A stretch of DNA of 34,984 nucleotides from contig JAEUIQ010000061.1 in the NCBI GenBank assembly GCA_016794985.1, forward strand, positions 1 to 34,984. Direction: 5' to 3'. The first letter of the stretch is position 1; each line of letters opens with the position of its first letter. The stretch comes from Planctomycetaceae bacterium. Its GTDB lineage: Bacteria > Planctomycetota > Planctomycetia > Pirellulales > Pirellulaceae. Position numbers and translations under genes: made by a program. This document shows positions 23,140 to 32,068 of the stretch, in pieces. A model generated the notes under the pieces. It did not search any database. It was not told the DNA's origin and saw only the letters and a program-made list of their open reading frames with translations.

Positions 23140-24747
23140 ATGGATTTTGGAATATTGGTTGGGCTTTCATTGACCATGCTGACGGGAGCTGGCTGTGTTC
23201 CAAGTTCCACGTATCAATCCGCCCCTGAACGGTGGCGAAACGTGATTCCCATGCTGCTCGGAATGCTACTGCTGGTAGCTATCGCTGCCGCCGGTTCGGT
23301 GTTCATCAACGGTCCAAGCGACATTCTGTTTTGGACTCTTAGTAACGGCTGGCGGTGGGGGATCTACTTGGACGGATTGTCGGTCGTGATGCTCATGTTG
23401 ATCGCCTTTATTGCTTGGGTCAATGCGATTTTCGCCCGCCGTTATCTGGACGGGGACCCTGGGCAGGGCCGATTTTACAAGTGGTTCACGCTGACCGTGT
23501 CGGCGGTCGTATGGATGGTTTTGGCGCGTGATCTACTCACGCTGTGGCTGGCCTGGATTACAACCAGCCTGGGATTACATCAACTGCTAATTTTTTATCC
23601 CGACCGCTCGTGGGCGATTTGGACCGCGCGAAAGAAATTCATGATCAGTCGTGTCGGGGACATTTTCTTAGGCGTGGGAATTGCCTGCATTTGGTATCAG
23701 TTTGGAACGTTAGAGTTCACAACTCTTTTCACGATTTTGAAGAATTCCGAGTTTGGCAGTCTCGCTTCATTCGCAGCCTTCATGCTGGCTGTGGGCGCGT
23801 TGACGAAAAGCGCCCAATTCCCCTTTCATAGCTGGCTACCGGACACCTTGGAAACCCCTACTCCCGTGTCCGCATTGATGCACGCTGGGATTATCAACGG
23901 GGGCGGTTTCTTGATGATTCGGCTCAGCCCGCTGGTCGCCGAATCCTCGCTCGCGATGAATCTGCTTTGGCTGATTGGTGCTTTTACCGCGTTGATGGCC
24001 GCCGTGGTCATGTTGACACAAACGAGTATCAAACGAGTCTTGGCTTGGTCGACCGTTGCTCAAATGGGATTCATGATGTTGCAGTGCGGCCTGGGCGCAT
24101 GGTCTGCGGCCTTGCTGCACTTGGTCGCTCATTCACTTTACAAATCACATGCTTTTCTTAGCTCGGGCAGTACAGTGGAAGGCGTAAAGACTTCCATGAC
24201 CAGACGCTATCTGACGACCATCCAACAACCAACAAGCATCCGCAGAAGTTCCTGGGGCATCCTCGCGACATTGGCTGCAAGCGTAAGCCTAAGTTTCGGA
24301 TTGATGTGGATCGTGACCCTGTCGTTAGGCTTGAACATGCAAAGCAAGCCGGGTTTCGTACTGCTCGGGCTCATTCAAATGCTTGGTCTTGCCTATCTTT
24401 TGCAACGAACCTTATCAAGTAACAGAACAATGCTTGGGGTGCGCGGCATCGGATCAGCCATGGTCGTCCTTGTTGGCTATTGGTTAGGGTTTTTGGCGAT
24501 CGACAATGCGTTACTGATTGGTACTTCAACAAGTTTGCGCGAGTGGACACTCAGTGACCAGCTGCTACTAGGAGTGGCAGCCGGACTATTATCAGTGCTC
24601 TATTTATCAGCGAGTTTGCCGCCCCAGTGGAAAGCCAGTTTGGTTTCACCCAATCTTTACGTTCATGCCACGAACGGCTTCTATCTAGACGTGCCTTTGA
24701 GACGCTTCACGGCTTGGTGCTGGGGCTTGCAATCTCCCGCGCCATAA
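23140..24747 (+). CDS. dabB: DabB, proton-conducting subunit of inorganic carbon uptake system
   Basis: DabB is a NuoL/MrpA-type membrane subunit thought to couple cation flow to bicarbonate accumulation by DabA. The 535-residue protein is almost entirely transmembrane. The core shows GWRWGIYLDGLSVVMLMLIA, FKMISRVGD-like KFMISRVGDIFL, then LTKSAQFPFHSWLP (Lys223) and ALMHAGIINGGGFLMIRLSP (His248), typical of the proton-conducting transporter family, plus HSLYKSHAFLSSG. The NuoL-type Trp-Glu motif in the fifth helix is replaced by WITTSLGLHQLLIFY, as expected for DabB rather than Complex I. GGAAGGAG lies about 7 nt before the ATG at 23140, and an earlier in-frame start at 23086 would precede the promoter -10. 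No other nuo or mrp genes are nearby. dabA follows after 79 nt. Confidence 0.9.
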   Translation: MDFGILVGLSLTMLTGAGCVPSSTYQSAPERWRNVIPMLLGMLLLVAIAAAGSVFINGPSDILFWTLSNGWRWGIYLDGLSVVMLMLIAFIAWVNAIFARRYLDGDPGQGRFYKWFTLTVSAVVWMVLARDLLTLWLAWITTSLGLHQLLIFYPDRSWAIWTARKKFMISRVGDIFLGVGIACIWYQFGTLEFTTLFTILKNSEFGSLASFAAFMLAVGALTKSAQFPFHSWLPDTLETPTPVSALMHAGIINGGGFLMIRLSPLVAESSLAMNLLWLIGAFTALMAAVVMLTQTSIKRVLAWSTVAQMGFMMLQCGLGAWSAALLHLVAHSLYKSHAFLSSGSTVEGVKTSMTRRYLTTIQQPTSIRRSSWGILATLAASVSLSFGLMWIVTLSLGLNMQSKPGFVLLGLIQMLGLAYLLQRTLSSNRTMLGVRGIGSAMVVLVGYWLGFLAIDNALLIGTSTSLREWTLSDQLLLGVAAGLLSVLYLSASLPPQWKASLVSPNLYVHATNGFYLDVPLRRFTAWCWGLQSPAP

Positions 24748-24826
24748 ATGAATCACCTGCAGACGCAGATTATTGGAAAACACTTCACTCCAATCGGATC
24801 ATTCCTCAAAATAGAAAGCAAAACTC

Positions 24827-27370
24827 ATGACGGCATTCACAATCGATCGCCAACGACATGTTTACTCGGACAGCGACACAACTGCCCTTACACCAATTTG
24901 GGTAGATCAGCTGCTCAATGATGTCTTTCAACCACTGCCACCGTTGTGGCCGTTGGCTGATTTTGTCGCGGTCAATCCTTGGACGAATGTCTCTGAACAG
25001 ACACTGCTAGAAGTGCATCAATCACAACAATTGATATGCGACAGCGACCTACTGCCAGCATGGTCAATCTTGCAGCAAATGTGGAAACGTCATGGGTTTA
25101 CCGAGTCGCACGTCTTCTTAGCCTTTGAACAGTTGTCGCAGGACCCGAGCTTTCGTGTCGCGTGGCAACGAGTTCTTGACTTGTTATCTAGCTTGCAAAC
25201 CACTTGCCCGACACCACCCTCCAATGTCCGTCAGTACTGGACGGTCAGCGAATACATGGATCGAGACGGGAGCAGTTCTTGGTCCAGCCATATTTTGAAC
25301 GACGTGACTAGAAACTGTGCAGCTCAATTAGACGAAGGACAGGCACTCTGGCAGAACCCCTGGCAATCACTTTCTCTATTTGATGCCTGGCGCGAATCGG
25401 CTCAACGAAGTCGACGTATGGAATGGCTAGGACTGACCGGGTTTCGACGGCTTGTCGCCAGTTTGCCGATGTCTCCCCGCCTTGCCATCGTGCAGATTCT
25501 TGGCGAGCTAGCGATTCCCCGCGAACAATGGGCGCCATTCCTAAAGTGTCAATTGGCGACCGTCTACGGATGGGCCACTTATTTAAAGTACCAAGCGGAG
25601 TTTGCGACGCCACCCAGCCCATACGACGATCTTTCCGGGCTTTTGGCGATTCGTTTAGCGTACGACTTGTGTTTGCAAAGGCAGTTTGAAGTTTCCACAA
25701 AGAAACTCTTTCCAAGCGAGCGAGCTAGATCAAACTCCAAATGGTTGGAAGAATCTGACGAAGTAAATTATGACGCAAAACTTCGCTACCTGCTGATGAG
25801 GGCAAGCGAAATCGCGTATCAGCAACACCTACAAATGACGCTGCAACCTCGTGAGAAGCAATCCAACAGGCCGCATTTTCCTGACGACTTATTGGAAGCA
25901 AAGCCTCAGCACAAACGGGTACAAATGGTCTTTTGCATTGACGTGCGTTCCGAAGTGCTACGTCGCCACCTCGAAGCGGTAGACCCTTGCATTGAAACCT
26001 ATGGTTTCGCAGGCTTTTTTGCGATGCCGATCGAACACGTATCGATAGGCGAGGAAGGAGGCGTACCTCAATGCCCCGTGCTCTTAAAACCATTGGCGGT
26101 TGCTCACGACCATTCGAAATCAACCTCGGTGGCAACGGCGACATTATCACAACGAACTCGCGAAGAAAACTGGTTTCGGCGGTGCTGGTCGCACTTTCAA
26201 AAATCAGCCTTGTCCGCTTTTGCGTTCGTAGAAGGACTTGGTTGGACCTACGCGTTCCAACTGTTTCAACGCACGTCGAAATCGCTGTTCGGCAAAAGAA
26301 TATCCGCTTTAGGTAAACACCGACACGACATAGTCGTTCCAAGCTTGCTTTCCAGCAACTCGAACAATCCGAATTTTTCAATGCAGGTGGATTTAGCCGC
26401 CAACCTTCTTAAAAACTTGGGACTAACCCAAGACTTTGCTCCCTTAGTTGTGATATGCGGTCACGCTTGCGACGTCACGAACAATCCCTATCGCGCCGGC
26501 CTCGATTGTGGTGCTTGTGGCGGTCATTCGGGGGCCCCGAATGCTCGCGTTGCGGCGGCTCTTCTCAATCGAATGGAAGTGCGAGACAAGCTTGCTCAGC
26601 GGGGAATCCGGATACCGAATAGCACTTGGTTTATTCCCGCCGTGCATCACACTACGACAGATGTTGTAGAGTTGTTGGACTTGGACAATCTGCCGTTGAC
26701 GCAAGAAGAACATTGCCAAGAATTACAATACTGGATTGAAGAAGCGAGTCATCGAGTTAGGGAAGAACGAGTTCAACGAATGGGGGACTGCCCAGCAAAC
26801 GACGTCTTTCGCCGTAGTGTGGATTGGTCGGAAGTTCGGCCCGAATGGGGTTTGGCTGGTAACTCCGCATTTATCGTGGCACCTCGTTCGCTCACCCGAG
26901 GACACAATTTGGAAGGTCAAACGTTTTTACATAGCTACGACCATGAGCGAGACGCTGACGGGGCGGTCTTGGAGCTAATCATGACCGCGCCAATGATTGT
27001 CGCTAGCTGGATCAACTTGCAGTACTACGCTTCCACGGTCAACAACCAGCGTTTTGGCAGTGGCAATAAACTTTTACACAACGTCACGGGGCAGTTCGGA
27101 ATTCTAGAAGGCAATGGCGGCGACTTGCGATTCGGCTTACCTTGGCAATCTGTTTTTGATGGCAAGTCACTTCAGCACACGCCGCGTCGCCTGGCTGTTT
27201 TGATCCAAGCACCGCGAAAAAGGGTGCAAGCGATCATGGATAAACATTTCGCGGTTAGACAACTCATCCAGAATCAATGGGTCAACTTGATTGTTATTGA
27301 TCAAGGAACATGGTATCAATGGACGCGAGATCAAGGTTGGACTGAATTCATGAGCAACTCAAGTTGCTAA
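24827..27370 (+). CDS. dabA: DabA, zinc-containing subunit of inorganic carbon uptake (DUF2309)
   Basis: DabA is a cytoplasmic, membrane-associated protein with a carbonic-anhydrase-like zinc site that is thought to trap CO2 as bicarbonate when driven by DabB. This 847-residue protein has the DUF2309/UPF0753 layout. The four zinc-site residues known from Halothiobacillus DabA are at matching spacing: Cys370 and Asp372 (VFCIDVRSE), His546 (VICGHACD) and Cys561 (GLDCGACGGHSG, 15 residues later). Other family blocks are FVAVNPW near residue 47, GFAGFFAMP and a late LHNVTGQFGILEGNGGDLR segment. The ATG at 24827 has little ribosome site. The gene follows dabB on the same strand and ends without a visible terminator. 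Confidence 0.95.
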   Translation: MTAFTIDRQRHVYSDSDTTALTPIWVDQLLNDVFQPLPPLWPLADFVAVNPWTNVSEQTLLEVHQSQQLICDSDLLPAWSILQQMWKRHGFTESHVFLAFEQLSQDPSFRVAWQRVLDLLSSLQTTCPTPPSNVRQYWTVSEYMDRDGSSSWSSHILNDVTRNCAAQLDEGQALWQNPWQSLSLFDAWRESAQRSRRMEWLGLTGFRRLVASLPMSPRLAIVQILGELAIPREQWAPFLKCQLATVYGWATYLKYQAEFATPPSPYDDLSGLLAIRLAYDLCLQRQFEVSTKKLFPSERARSNSKWLEESDEVNYDAKLRYLLMRASEIAYQQHLQMTLQPREKQSNRPHFPDDLLEAKPQHKRVQMVFCIDVRSEVLRRHLEAVDPCIETYGFAGFFAMPIEHVSIGEEGGVPQCPVLLKPLAVAHDHSKSTSVATATLSQRTREENWFRRCWSHFQKSALSAFAFVEGLGWTYAFQLFQRTSKSLFGKRISALGKHRHDIVVPSLLSSNSNNPNFSMQVDLAANLLKNLGLTQDFAPLVVICGHACDVTNNPYRAGLDCGACGGHSGAPNARVAAALLNRMEVRDKLAQRGIRIPNSTWFIPAVHHTTTDVVELLDLDNLPLTQEEHCQELQYWIEEASHRVREERVQRMGDCPANDVFRRSVDWSEVRPEWGLAGNSAFIVAPRSLTRGHNLEGQTFLHSYDHERDADGAVLELIMTAPMIVASWINLQYYASTVNNQRFGSGNKLLHNVTGQFGILEGNGGDLRFGLPWQSVFDGKSLQHTPRRLAVLIQAPRKRVQAIMDKHFAVRQLIQNQWVNLIVIDQGTWYQWTRDQGWTEFMSNSSC

Positions 27371-27476
27371 CATTGGGCGTTTTCCTCGAGATCGGTTTTT
27401 GAGTTCAACCAACCCGCCAGTCCATCGATTCTTGTGGCGACGCCCACTGGAAAAAGCGTTGCAAAAACAGCTCAGC

Positions 27477-27518
27477 GTTGAGTCGCCAGGGCGAGACGCC
27501 TGTCGAAGCCAACTCAAC
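27477..27518. other. Inverted repeat between convergent genes
   Basis: GTTGAGT (27477-27483) and ACTCAAC (27512-27518) enclose a GC-rich, partly self-complementary core. It lies between the ends of dabA (27370) and the convergent gene ending at 27564. There is no T-run on either side, so a terminator role is only possible. Confidence 0.4.
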
Positions 27519-27563
27519 TTGGAACTGTCAAGATTGTAGTTCTCAACAGAGGAAGTCCATCAT

Positions 27564-29177
27564 TCAATTGGCTTCGATGGCTCGAAGCTGGAATTCACCT
27601 GCGGCTGCCAGTTTGATCGCGACTGCAAAGCGACCGCCGTCGGCAAATTCATGGACGAGAACCGCGTCGCGACTTTGTCCGCTCGTGGCACTAGCCAGCT
27701 CGACGCCGTTCGCGTTCAACAGTTGGATACCAGCCTGCGCGTGATCGCTTTGGAGATGAAGGAGCAATTTCTGTCCAGCGTTTACCTCTAAGCTGTAGAA
27801 CCCTGTTTCGCCTTCGGCCAATCGTCCTGCGTCCTTCACGTGCACCTGGAGCACTTTGGGCGATTCGACCTCAGCTTGCAATGTATACGATCCGCCACCA
27901 CCATCCCCGCGTGATGAAACGGCAAGCGTCAGTTCAGAATTTGCAAAAGGCATGTACCGAATCTTGGCATCGAACGCGCCACCACCATCGTCGTCCCATG
28001 CAAGTGGCTGCCCGGTTTTGCTATAGAGGCGCAGGTAGCAGTCGAAATTTGAGGATCGACTTGTCAACGTCAGCGATTGCCCTTGTTCGGCGACTACCTT
28101 GAAGAACTGCGTCCCGCCGACTGGCATCACTTGTTCAATTGGCTCGGCCGGCGCGAGATTCTGCCGCGGGTCAAAAAAACGCACTTGAACATCGGCGCCA
28201 CGCTCGGAAGCCAATTGCAGTTGGTAGGTCTCATCGCCCTTCCAAACCATGGCGTAACGCCGATACCTTCCTTTGCTCGGCACCTCCAGCATTTGTGGGC
28301 CACGTTCAAATTGCATAAGTTGAGCCTGCTGCGTCAACTTGGATCGAGTTGGCAAGATCAAGCGTGAGGCAAGGTCGCCAGAGGCCTCAACCTCGACCAG
28401 ACCAAACGAACCGTCCCTACCTGAAATCTCGAAGACACTCGCTGACTTGCGATTCAAAGTCGCGACTACCATGGTGCCCTTTTCTAAGCTTTGTTGTTTC
28501 GCGCGATGAAGCTGCAACTCAAACCGACGGTCGCGTGCCCCGTTCAACCGGACGTAATACTCGCCAGCTCTCTCTAGCCGAACCATTCCGGCCCACGATT
28601 CTATCGGCAAGCCCTGCGAATCACGGACTTCGTCGTAAGCACCACCACCGCCCACAAAATCAACAGTCACATAAGAGTCTTCGGCGTTGTTGAAATACAA
28701 CCACGCAGTTCCTTGCTCGTCAAACGAACCGGATGTCCGTTCTCCGATGACTACTGGAGACACTGGGACTTGTTCCAACGACACCGAGTAGTTCCCACCC
28801 CCTTTGAATTCGAATCCATGCACCAACAACTTGTATTCGCCGTCCCCAGGCAGTCGAAAGGCCAGATTGGCGTTGCTACCTTCGTCGTCGACTTCACGCA
28901 AAGGATGTTCGGTGCCATCCACCACTTGTACCAACTTGAGCGTGGCATCAAATTCGTTGGTGGCCACTCCGGCAATCAGCAATTGTCCTTTTTTGCCCGC
29001 AAATACCCAACGATCCATCATGCCGGGGGTGAGGTGTTTGTTGAAAGTTCCGGGTTGATCCAAGTGAGTAACCGCTTCTTGAGCACGCAAAGGCAGCGGT
29101 GATGCGCCAATTCCGGAAGATTGAATAAAGCTCCCAATCCACACCAGATTGAAAACCAAAGACTTGAACCGACTCAT
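27564..29177 (-). CDS. Secreted protein with pre-peptidase C-terminal (PPC) type domains
   Basis: A 537-residue exported protein. The ATG at 29177 begins a signal peptide (RFKSLVFNLVWIGSFIQSSG) with likely cleavage after PLRAQ. Further upstream in-frame starts would hide it. The rest is a chain of beta-sandwich modules. At least two show the PPC pattern: GEYKLLVHGFEFKGGGNYSV near residue 120 and the pair NFDCYLRLYSKTGQ / WDDDGGGAFDAKIRY followed by GGSYTLQAE near residue 400-450. PPC modules are usually carried by secreted proteases or other extracellular enzymes, but no catalytic domain is visible here, so this looks like a stand-alone surface or scaffold protein. It is convergent with dabA and divergent from the phosphatase gene. 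Confidence 0.75.
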   Translation of the reverse strand: MSRFKSLVFNLVWIGSFIQSSGIGASPLPLRAQEAVTHLDQPGTFNKHLTPGMMDRWVFAGKKGQLLIAGVATNEFDATLKLVQVVDGTEHPLREVDDEGSNANLAFRLPGDGEYKLLVHGFEFKGGGNYSVSLEQVPVSPVVIGERTSGSFDEQGTAWLYFNNAEDSYVTVDFVGGGGAYDEVRDSQGLPIESWAGMVRLERAGEYYVRLNGARDRRFELQLHRAKQQSLEKGTMVVATLNRKSASVFEISGRDGSFGLVEVEASGDLASRLILPTRSKLTQQAQLMQFERGPQMLEVPSKGRYRRYAMVWKGDETYQLQLASERGADVQVRFFDPRQNLAPAEPIEQVMPVGGTQFFKVVAEQGQSLTLTSRSSNFDCYLRLYSKTGQPLAWDDDGGGAFDAKIRYMPFANSELTLAVSSRGDGGGGSYTLQAEVESPKVLQVHVKDAGRLAEGETGFYSLEVNAGQKLLLHLQSDHAQAGIQLLNANGVELASATSGQSRDAVLVHEFADGGRFAVAIKLAAAGEFQLRAIEAN

Positions 29178-29383
29178 ATTCCAATTTCCCAGCAAGCAAT
29201 TCCCCACGCAACACATTGTAGTACGAAACCAATCGACCATTATTTCAGAAATCGGGAAGAAACGCGGCTTCTCGCTGAATTCTCGCATTTCCAAGGACAG
29301 GCTTCACGTAAGTTGAAAGCCGCAACGGTTGCCCGTCGAGTATTCTTGATTAGTTCGGTCTGGGACAGTTGCTTTCAAGGCGG

Positions 29384-29412
29384 TTGCAGCTCATTTCGCT
29401 CGCCCTTATCAT
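29384..29412 (+). promoter_or_regulatory. Possible promoter of the histidine phosphatase gene
   Basis: TTGCAG (29384-29389) and TATCAT (29407-29412) lie 17 bp apart. The -10 element covers the upstream ATG at 29411, which favours the ATG at 29453 as translation start. Confidence 0.35.
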
Positions 29413-29452
29413 GCCTGATCGACAAGTCTCAGCGAACAAGAAATCCGTGACC

Positions 29453-30037
29453 ATGACATTCATCCGAACCTCAGACCGTTACATCACCTTCTTAACTATC
29501 CTGTGCGTCCTAGGCTCGACATGGGCTTGTTGCGTCTTCTTGTTGTCGCGGGTTTCGGCACAAACTGAATCGAACACCCAAAACCATGAACTTACCTGGC
29601 TGATTGTCCGACATGCTGACCGTGATGGCAGCAATGACGGTCTGACGACTGCGGGACACGAACGAGCAAAACAACTGGCAACGTTGGCCAAGACATTACG
29701 AGTCTCCGCAGTATATTCCACCGACCTGCGACGCACGCGCGATACCGCTCAGCCCACGGCCGACACCAACCAGTTGACGGTCCAAACCTATCAACAACCC
29801 ACCAGCGAATGGCTTAACGAAGTCCGGAAAGCGAATCCTGCTGGGGTGGTCCTCATTGTCGCTCATTCCAACACCGTCGGCGTGATTGTCAGCGAACTGA
29901 CCGGGACCGAGCCATTTGAAATCGCTCATGACCAATTCGACTTGCTGTACGTCGTCAAAGAAAAAAATGAAACGGTCACGTCAGTCCAATTGAGTTATGG
30001 CGTCTCAAGTGCCACTAAAGATTCGAAGACTCACTAG
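29453..30037 (+). CDS. Histidine phosphatase family protein (phosphoglycerate mutase-like), exported
   Basis: A 194-residue protein with an N-terminal membrane or signal segment (ITFLTILCVLGSTWACCVFL, residues about 9-28). The phosphatase core has VRHADR (phospho-accepting His54, with Arg53) at the start, YSTDLRRTRDTAQPTAD, and the second His138 in IVAHSNTVG. This matches the SixA/PGM branch of histidine phosphatases: short, without a cap domain. The position behind a signal segment points to the cell envelope. Its substrate cannot be told from sequence. RHADR rather than RHGE suggests a small generic phosphatase, not glycolytic phosphoglycerate mutase. An ATG at 29411 would add 14 residues. 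The next gene is convergent and starts its 3' end 3 nt away. Confidence 0.85.
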   Translation: MTFIRTSDRYITFLTILCVLGSTWACCVFLLSRVSAQTESNTQNHELTWLIVRHADRDGSNDGLTTAGHERAKQLATLAKTLRVSAVYSTDLRRTRDTAQPTADTNQLTVQTYQQPTSEWLNEVRKANPAGVVLIVAHSNTVGVIVSELTGTEPFEIAHDQFDLLYVVKEKNETVTSVQLSYGVSSATKDSKTH

Positions 30038-30039
30038 GT

Positions 30040-31221
30040 TTAGGGCTTTATCGCTTGCAAGTGAAATTGCAAGAACTGAAAAGCTTGCTCGTTTGCTTCT
30101 TTTGTCGGAGCATGCCCATTGCGAATCGTCATCGCGACTCGGTTCTCGAACCCGAGCAGACGATTGATTCGGATCGTATGATTCAGCGCAATCCAATGCT
30201 CGGGCCCGTCTTGACCTTCAACTCCACCGCCGGAAACAAGAAACGGACGTGGAGCCATCAACGCATGCAACTCGTGTATATTGCGGCCTTCTTCCACAAG
30301 TCGTCGATAAGCACCTGTGCGCAGATTTTCGTTACTGATCAAGCCAGGGCGCCGCTGCTCAGCGGGACTTTTTTCGAACTCGTATCCCAAATACCACTTC
30401 TCCCAATAATTGCCGTTCGGATCGGATTCTTTCCAAACGATCGCGGGATCACCCCAAACAGCACAGGCGAATCCATCATGTAAACAAGAGGCAAACATCG
30501 CCCACTTTCCTCCGAACGAGTGGCCCATAATTCCGATCCGGTGACGATCGACCTCGGGCAAATTTGCCAACAGGTTGCAGGCGTTCGCGGCCGTGTACGC
30601 TAACAGCGACAGCGGTTGCACTTGCGCAAACAACTGCGGATCACGAACGTCCTTGATATTGAGCGTGCCACCAAAACAGAGCACAACAAAACCACGCTCC
30701 ACTAATGGGACTCCAAAGTCAAATCTTCCGACAGCGGAGGGCGTCAAGCCGGCACTATCTTCAGCGTTGTACCAGGTCACCACGACGGCTGGGAAGGGAC
30801 CGCGACCATGGGGCATCAACAAATAGTGTGGCTCAGAAAAAACTCCCGCGGCAATTTCAATGGCGACGCGATGTTGAACATAATCGGGCAGTTTCGTTGA
30901 TTCCAAGTATTTCAATTGGGGACGTTCGAGCAACTCGGGCCACGGTCCAAGTACACTATGCCAGTAATCTTTAATTTCGACTCGACGCTTCGACCAATCA
31001 TCTTGCGACTTCACTTGTTGGCCACCATCGAATCGCAACACATCGCGGTAACTCCCGTACTGTTCGGCAAATTTGCCTGGCGGACGATAGAATTCACTCC
31101 CCGAGGTCCAATCAACCGTTGGAATGTCCCGTTCTTGAGCCAGCGAATTTAGTGCCATCAAGTTCAGTGCAAGCACGAACAGACACAAAACACGCAAGGA
31201 ATAGCTGATGAAGTCTTGCAT
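30040..31221 (-). CDS. Secreted alpha/beta hydrolase, acetyl-xylan esterase/dienelactone hydrolase-like
   Basis: A 393-residue protein with a signal peptide at the ATG at 31221 (SLRVLCLFVLALNLMALNSL, cleavage near AQERD). The fold is alpha/beta hydrolase: HYLLMPHGRGPFPAVVV strand and oxyanion area, the nucleophile Ser235 in GIMGHSFGGKW, a downstream Asp in the LMAPRPFLVSGG/ED region and a C-terminal His in RNGHAPT. The GHSFGGK elbow, the large distance to the end and the carbohydrate-processing habits of these bacteria point to an esterase on polysaccharide side chains, but the substrate is not established. The alternative start at 31272 adds 17 residues before the signal. It is convergent with the phosphatase gene and divergent from the Uma2 gene. 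Confidence 0.8.
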   Translation of the reverse strand: MQDFISYSLRVLCLFVLALNLMALNSLAQERDIPTVDWTSGSEFYRPPGKFAEQYGSYRDVLRFDGGQQVKSQDDWSKRRVEIKDYWHSVLGPWPELLERPQLKYLESTKLPDYVQHRVAIEIAAGVFSEPHYLLMPHGRGPFPAVVVTWYNAEDSAGLTPSAVGRFDFGVPLVERGFVVLCFGGTLNIKDVRDPQLFAQVQPLSLLAYTAANACNLLANLPEVDRHRIGIMGHSFGGKWAMFASCLHDGFACAVWGDPAIVWKESDPNGNYWEKWYLGYEFEKSPAEQRRPGLISNENLRTGAYRRLVEEGRNIHELHALMAPRPFLVSGGGVEGQDGPEHWIALNHTIRINRLLGFENRVAMTIRNGHAPTKEANEQAFQFLQFHLQAIKP

Positions 31222-31356
31222 CTTTGGCTCCCAACCGATCACTTTTTGTTGACGCGCACCGACGATGGCCACATAATAACGCGAGCGTCTCTCGGCTGTG
31301 GCAACTTAGCGATGGGGCGGTAGACGACTTTGTGATTCTACCAAGGACGAATACCG

Positions 31357-31989
31357 ATGAGCAGTGCTGAAAAACTCGACTGGATCGATACAACAACCTA
31401 TTTGCGACGCGAAGCCGATTCGGCAGAGAAAGTCGAATACGTTGACGGAACGCTCCGAGCCATGACTGGATCCACAAATCGACACCATCTGATCGCGACG
31501 AATGCGACTGGGTTGTTGTTTAGTCAGCTACAAGGCAAACCTTGCCGCGTCTACAACTCGGATACTCGGATTCGCATTCGACATCTACACGCCACTTGGT
31601 TCTACTTTCCAGACGCTTCGGTCGTGTGCCTGCCCAATGCCCAGAACGACTTGTTTCAGGACCGACCGGTCATGGTGGTCGAGGTCTTATCGCTCGGCAC
31701 CCGTGCCAACGACCTGGACGAAAAGCTGCGGAATTACCTGAGCATCTCTTCATTGGAGTATTATTTGATTTTGGAGCAAATTGCTCCCGAAGCGTTCTTG
31801 ATGCGCCGAGTGGAAAACGGATTCTTGCGAGAAACCTACGAAAGTCTCGCCGCAGTAATCGACTTGCCTGCAATCGGCTGCCAAATTCCCTTGAACAAGA
31901 TCTACGCGGACATTGACCTCTCACCCGACGCCGTTCGCGAAGAGATTCCGAACTACAACACCGAGACCTGCGCGGTTGCGGCGGAATAG
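31357..31989 (+). CDS. Uma2 family putative nuclease (DUF820)
   Basis: A 210-residue protein of the Uma2/DUF820 family, a PD-(D/E)xK restriction-fold group abundant in cyanobacteria and planctomycetes. It shows the family opening EKVEYVDGTLRAMTGSTNRH, the strand ending YFPDASVVC (Asp86), VMVVEVLS (Glu109, Val110) and the Lys of DEKLRNYL (Lys123), with the spacing of an intact PD-ExK site. The C-terminal 30 residues look variable. The biological role of these proteins is not known, and a role as a nuclease is by fold. It stands alone. The next gene on the strand starts 79 nt after its stop. Confidence 0.85.
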   Translation: MSSAEKLDWIDTTTYLRREADSAEKVEYVDGTLRAMTGSTNRHHLIATNATGLLFSQLQGKPCRVYNSDTRIRIRHLHATWFYFPDASVVCLPNAQNDLFQDRPVMVVEVLSLGTRANDLDEKLRNYLSISSLEYYLILEQIAPEAFLMRRVENGFLRETYESLAAVIDLPAIGCQIPLNKIYADIDLSPDAVREEIPNYNTETCAVAAE

Positions 31990-32068
31990 GATGCTTCCGT
32001 ACCTTCTAACTCGACGAAGGACTGCATCAATTTCAAATCGCAACAATCAACATAATGCATGGACCAAG

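Noticed and set aside
23140..24747. NADH dehydrogenase subunit 5 (NuoL) or MrpA
   Set aside because: Adjacent DabA, the missing fifth-helix Trp-Glu motif and the lack of other nuo or mrp genes identify it as DabB.
25725..26381. 218-codon open frame antisense to dabA
   Set aside because: Covers the zinc-site region of dabA on the opposite strand; no start site or family pattern.
29453..30037. Glycolytic phosphoglycerate mutase
   Set aside because: Too short, exported, and has RHADR in place of RHGE.
31913..32068. Upstream extension of the propeller gene into the Uma2 gene
   Set aside because: It would overlap Uma2 and place about 50 Arg/Thr-rich residues before a clear signal peptide.
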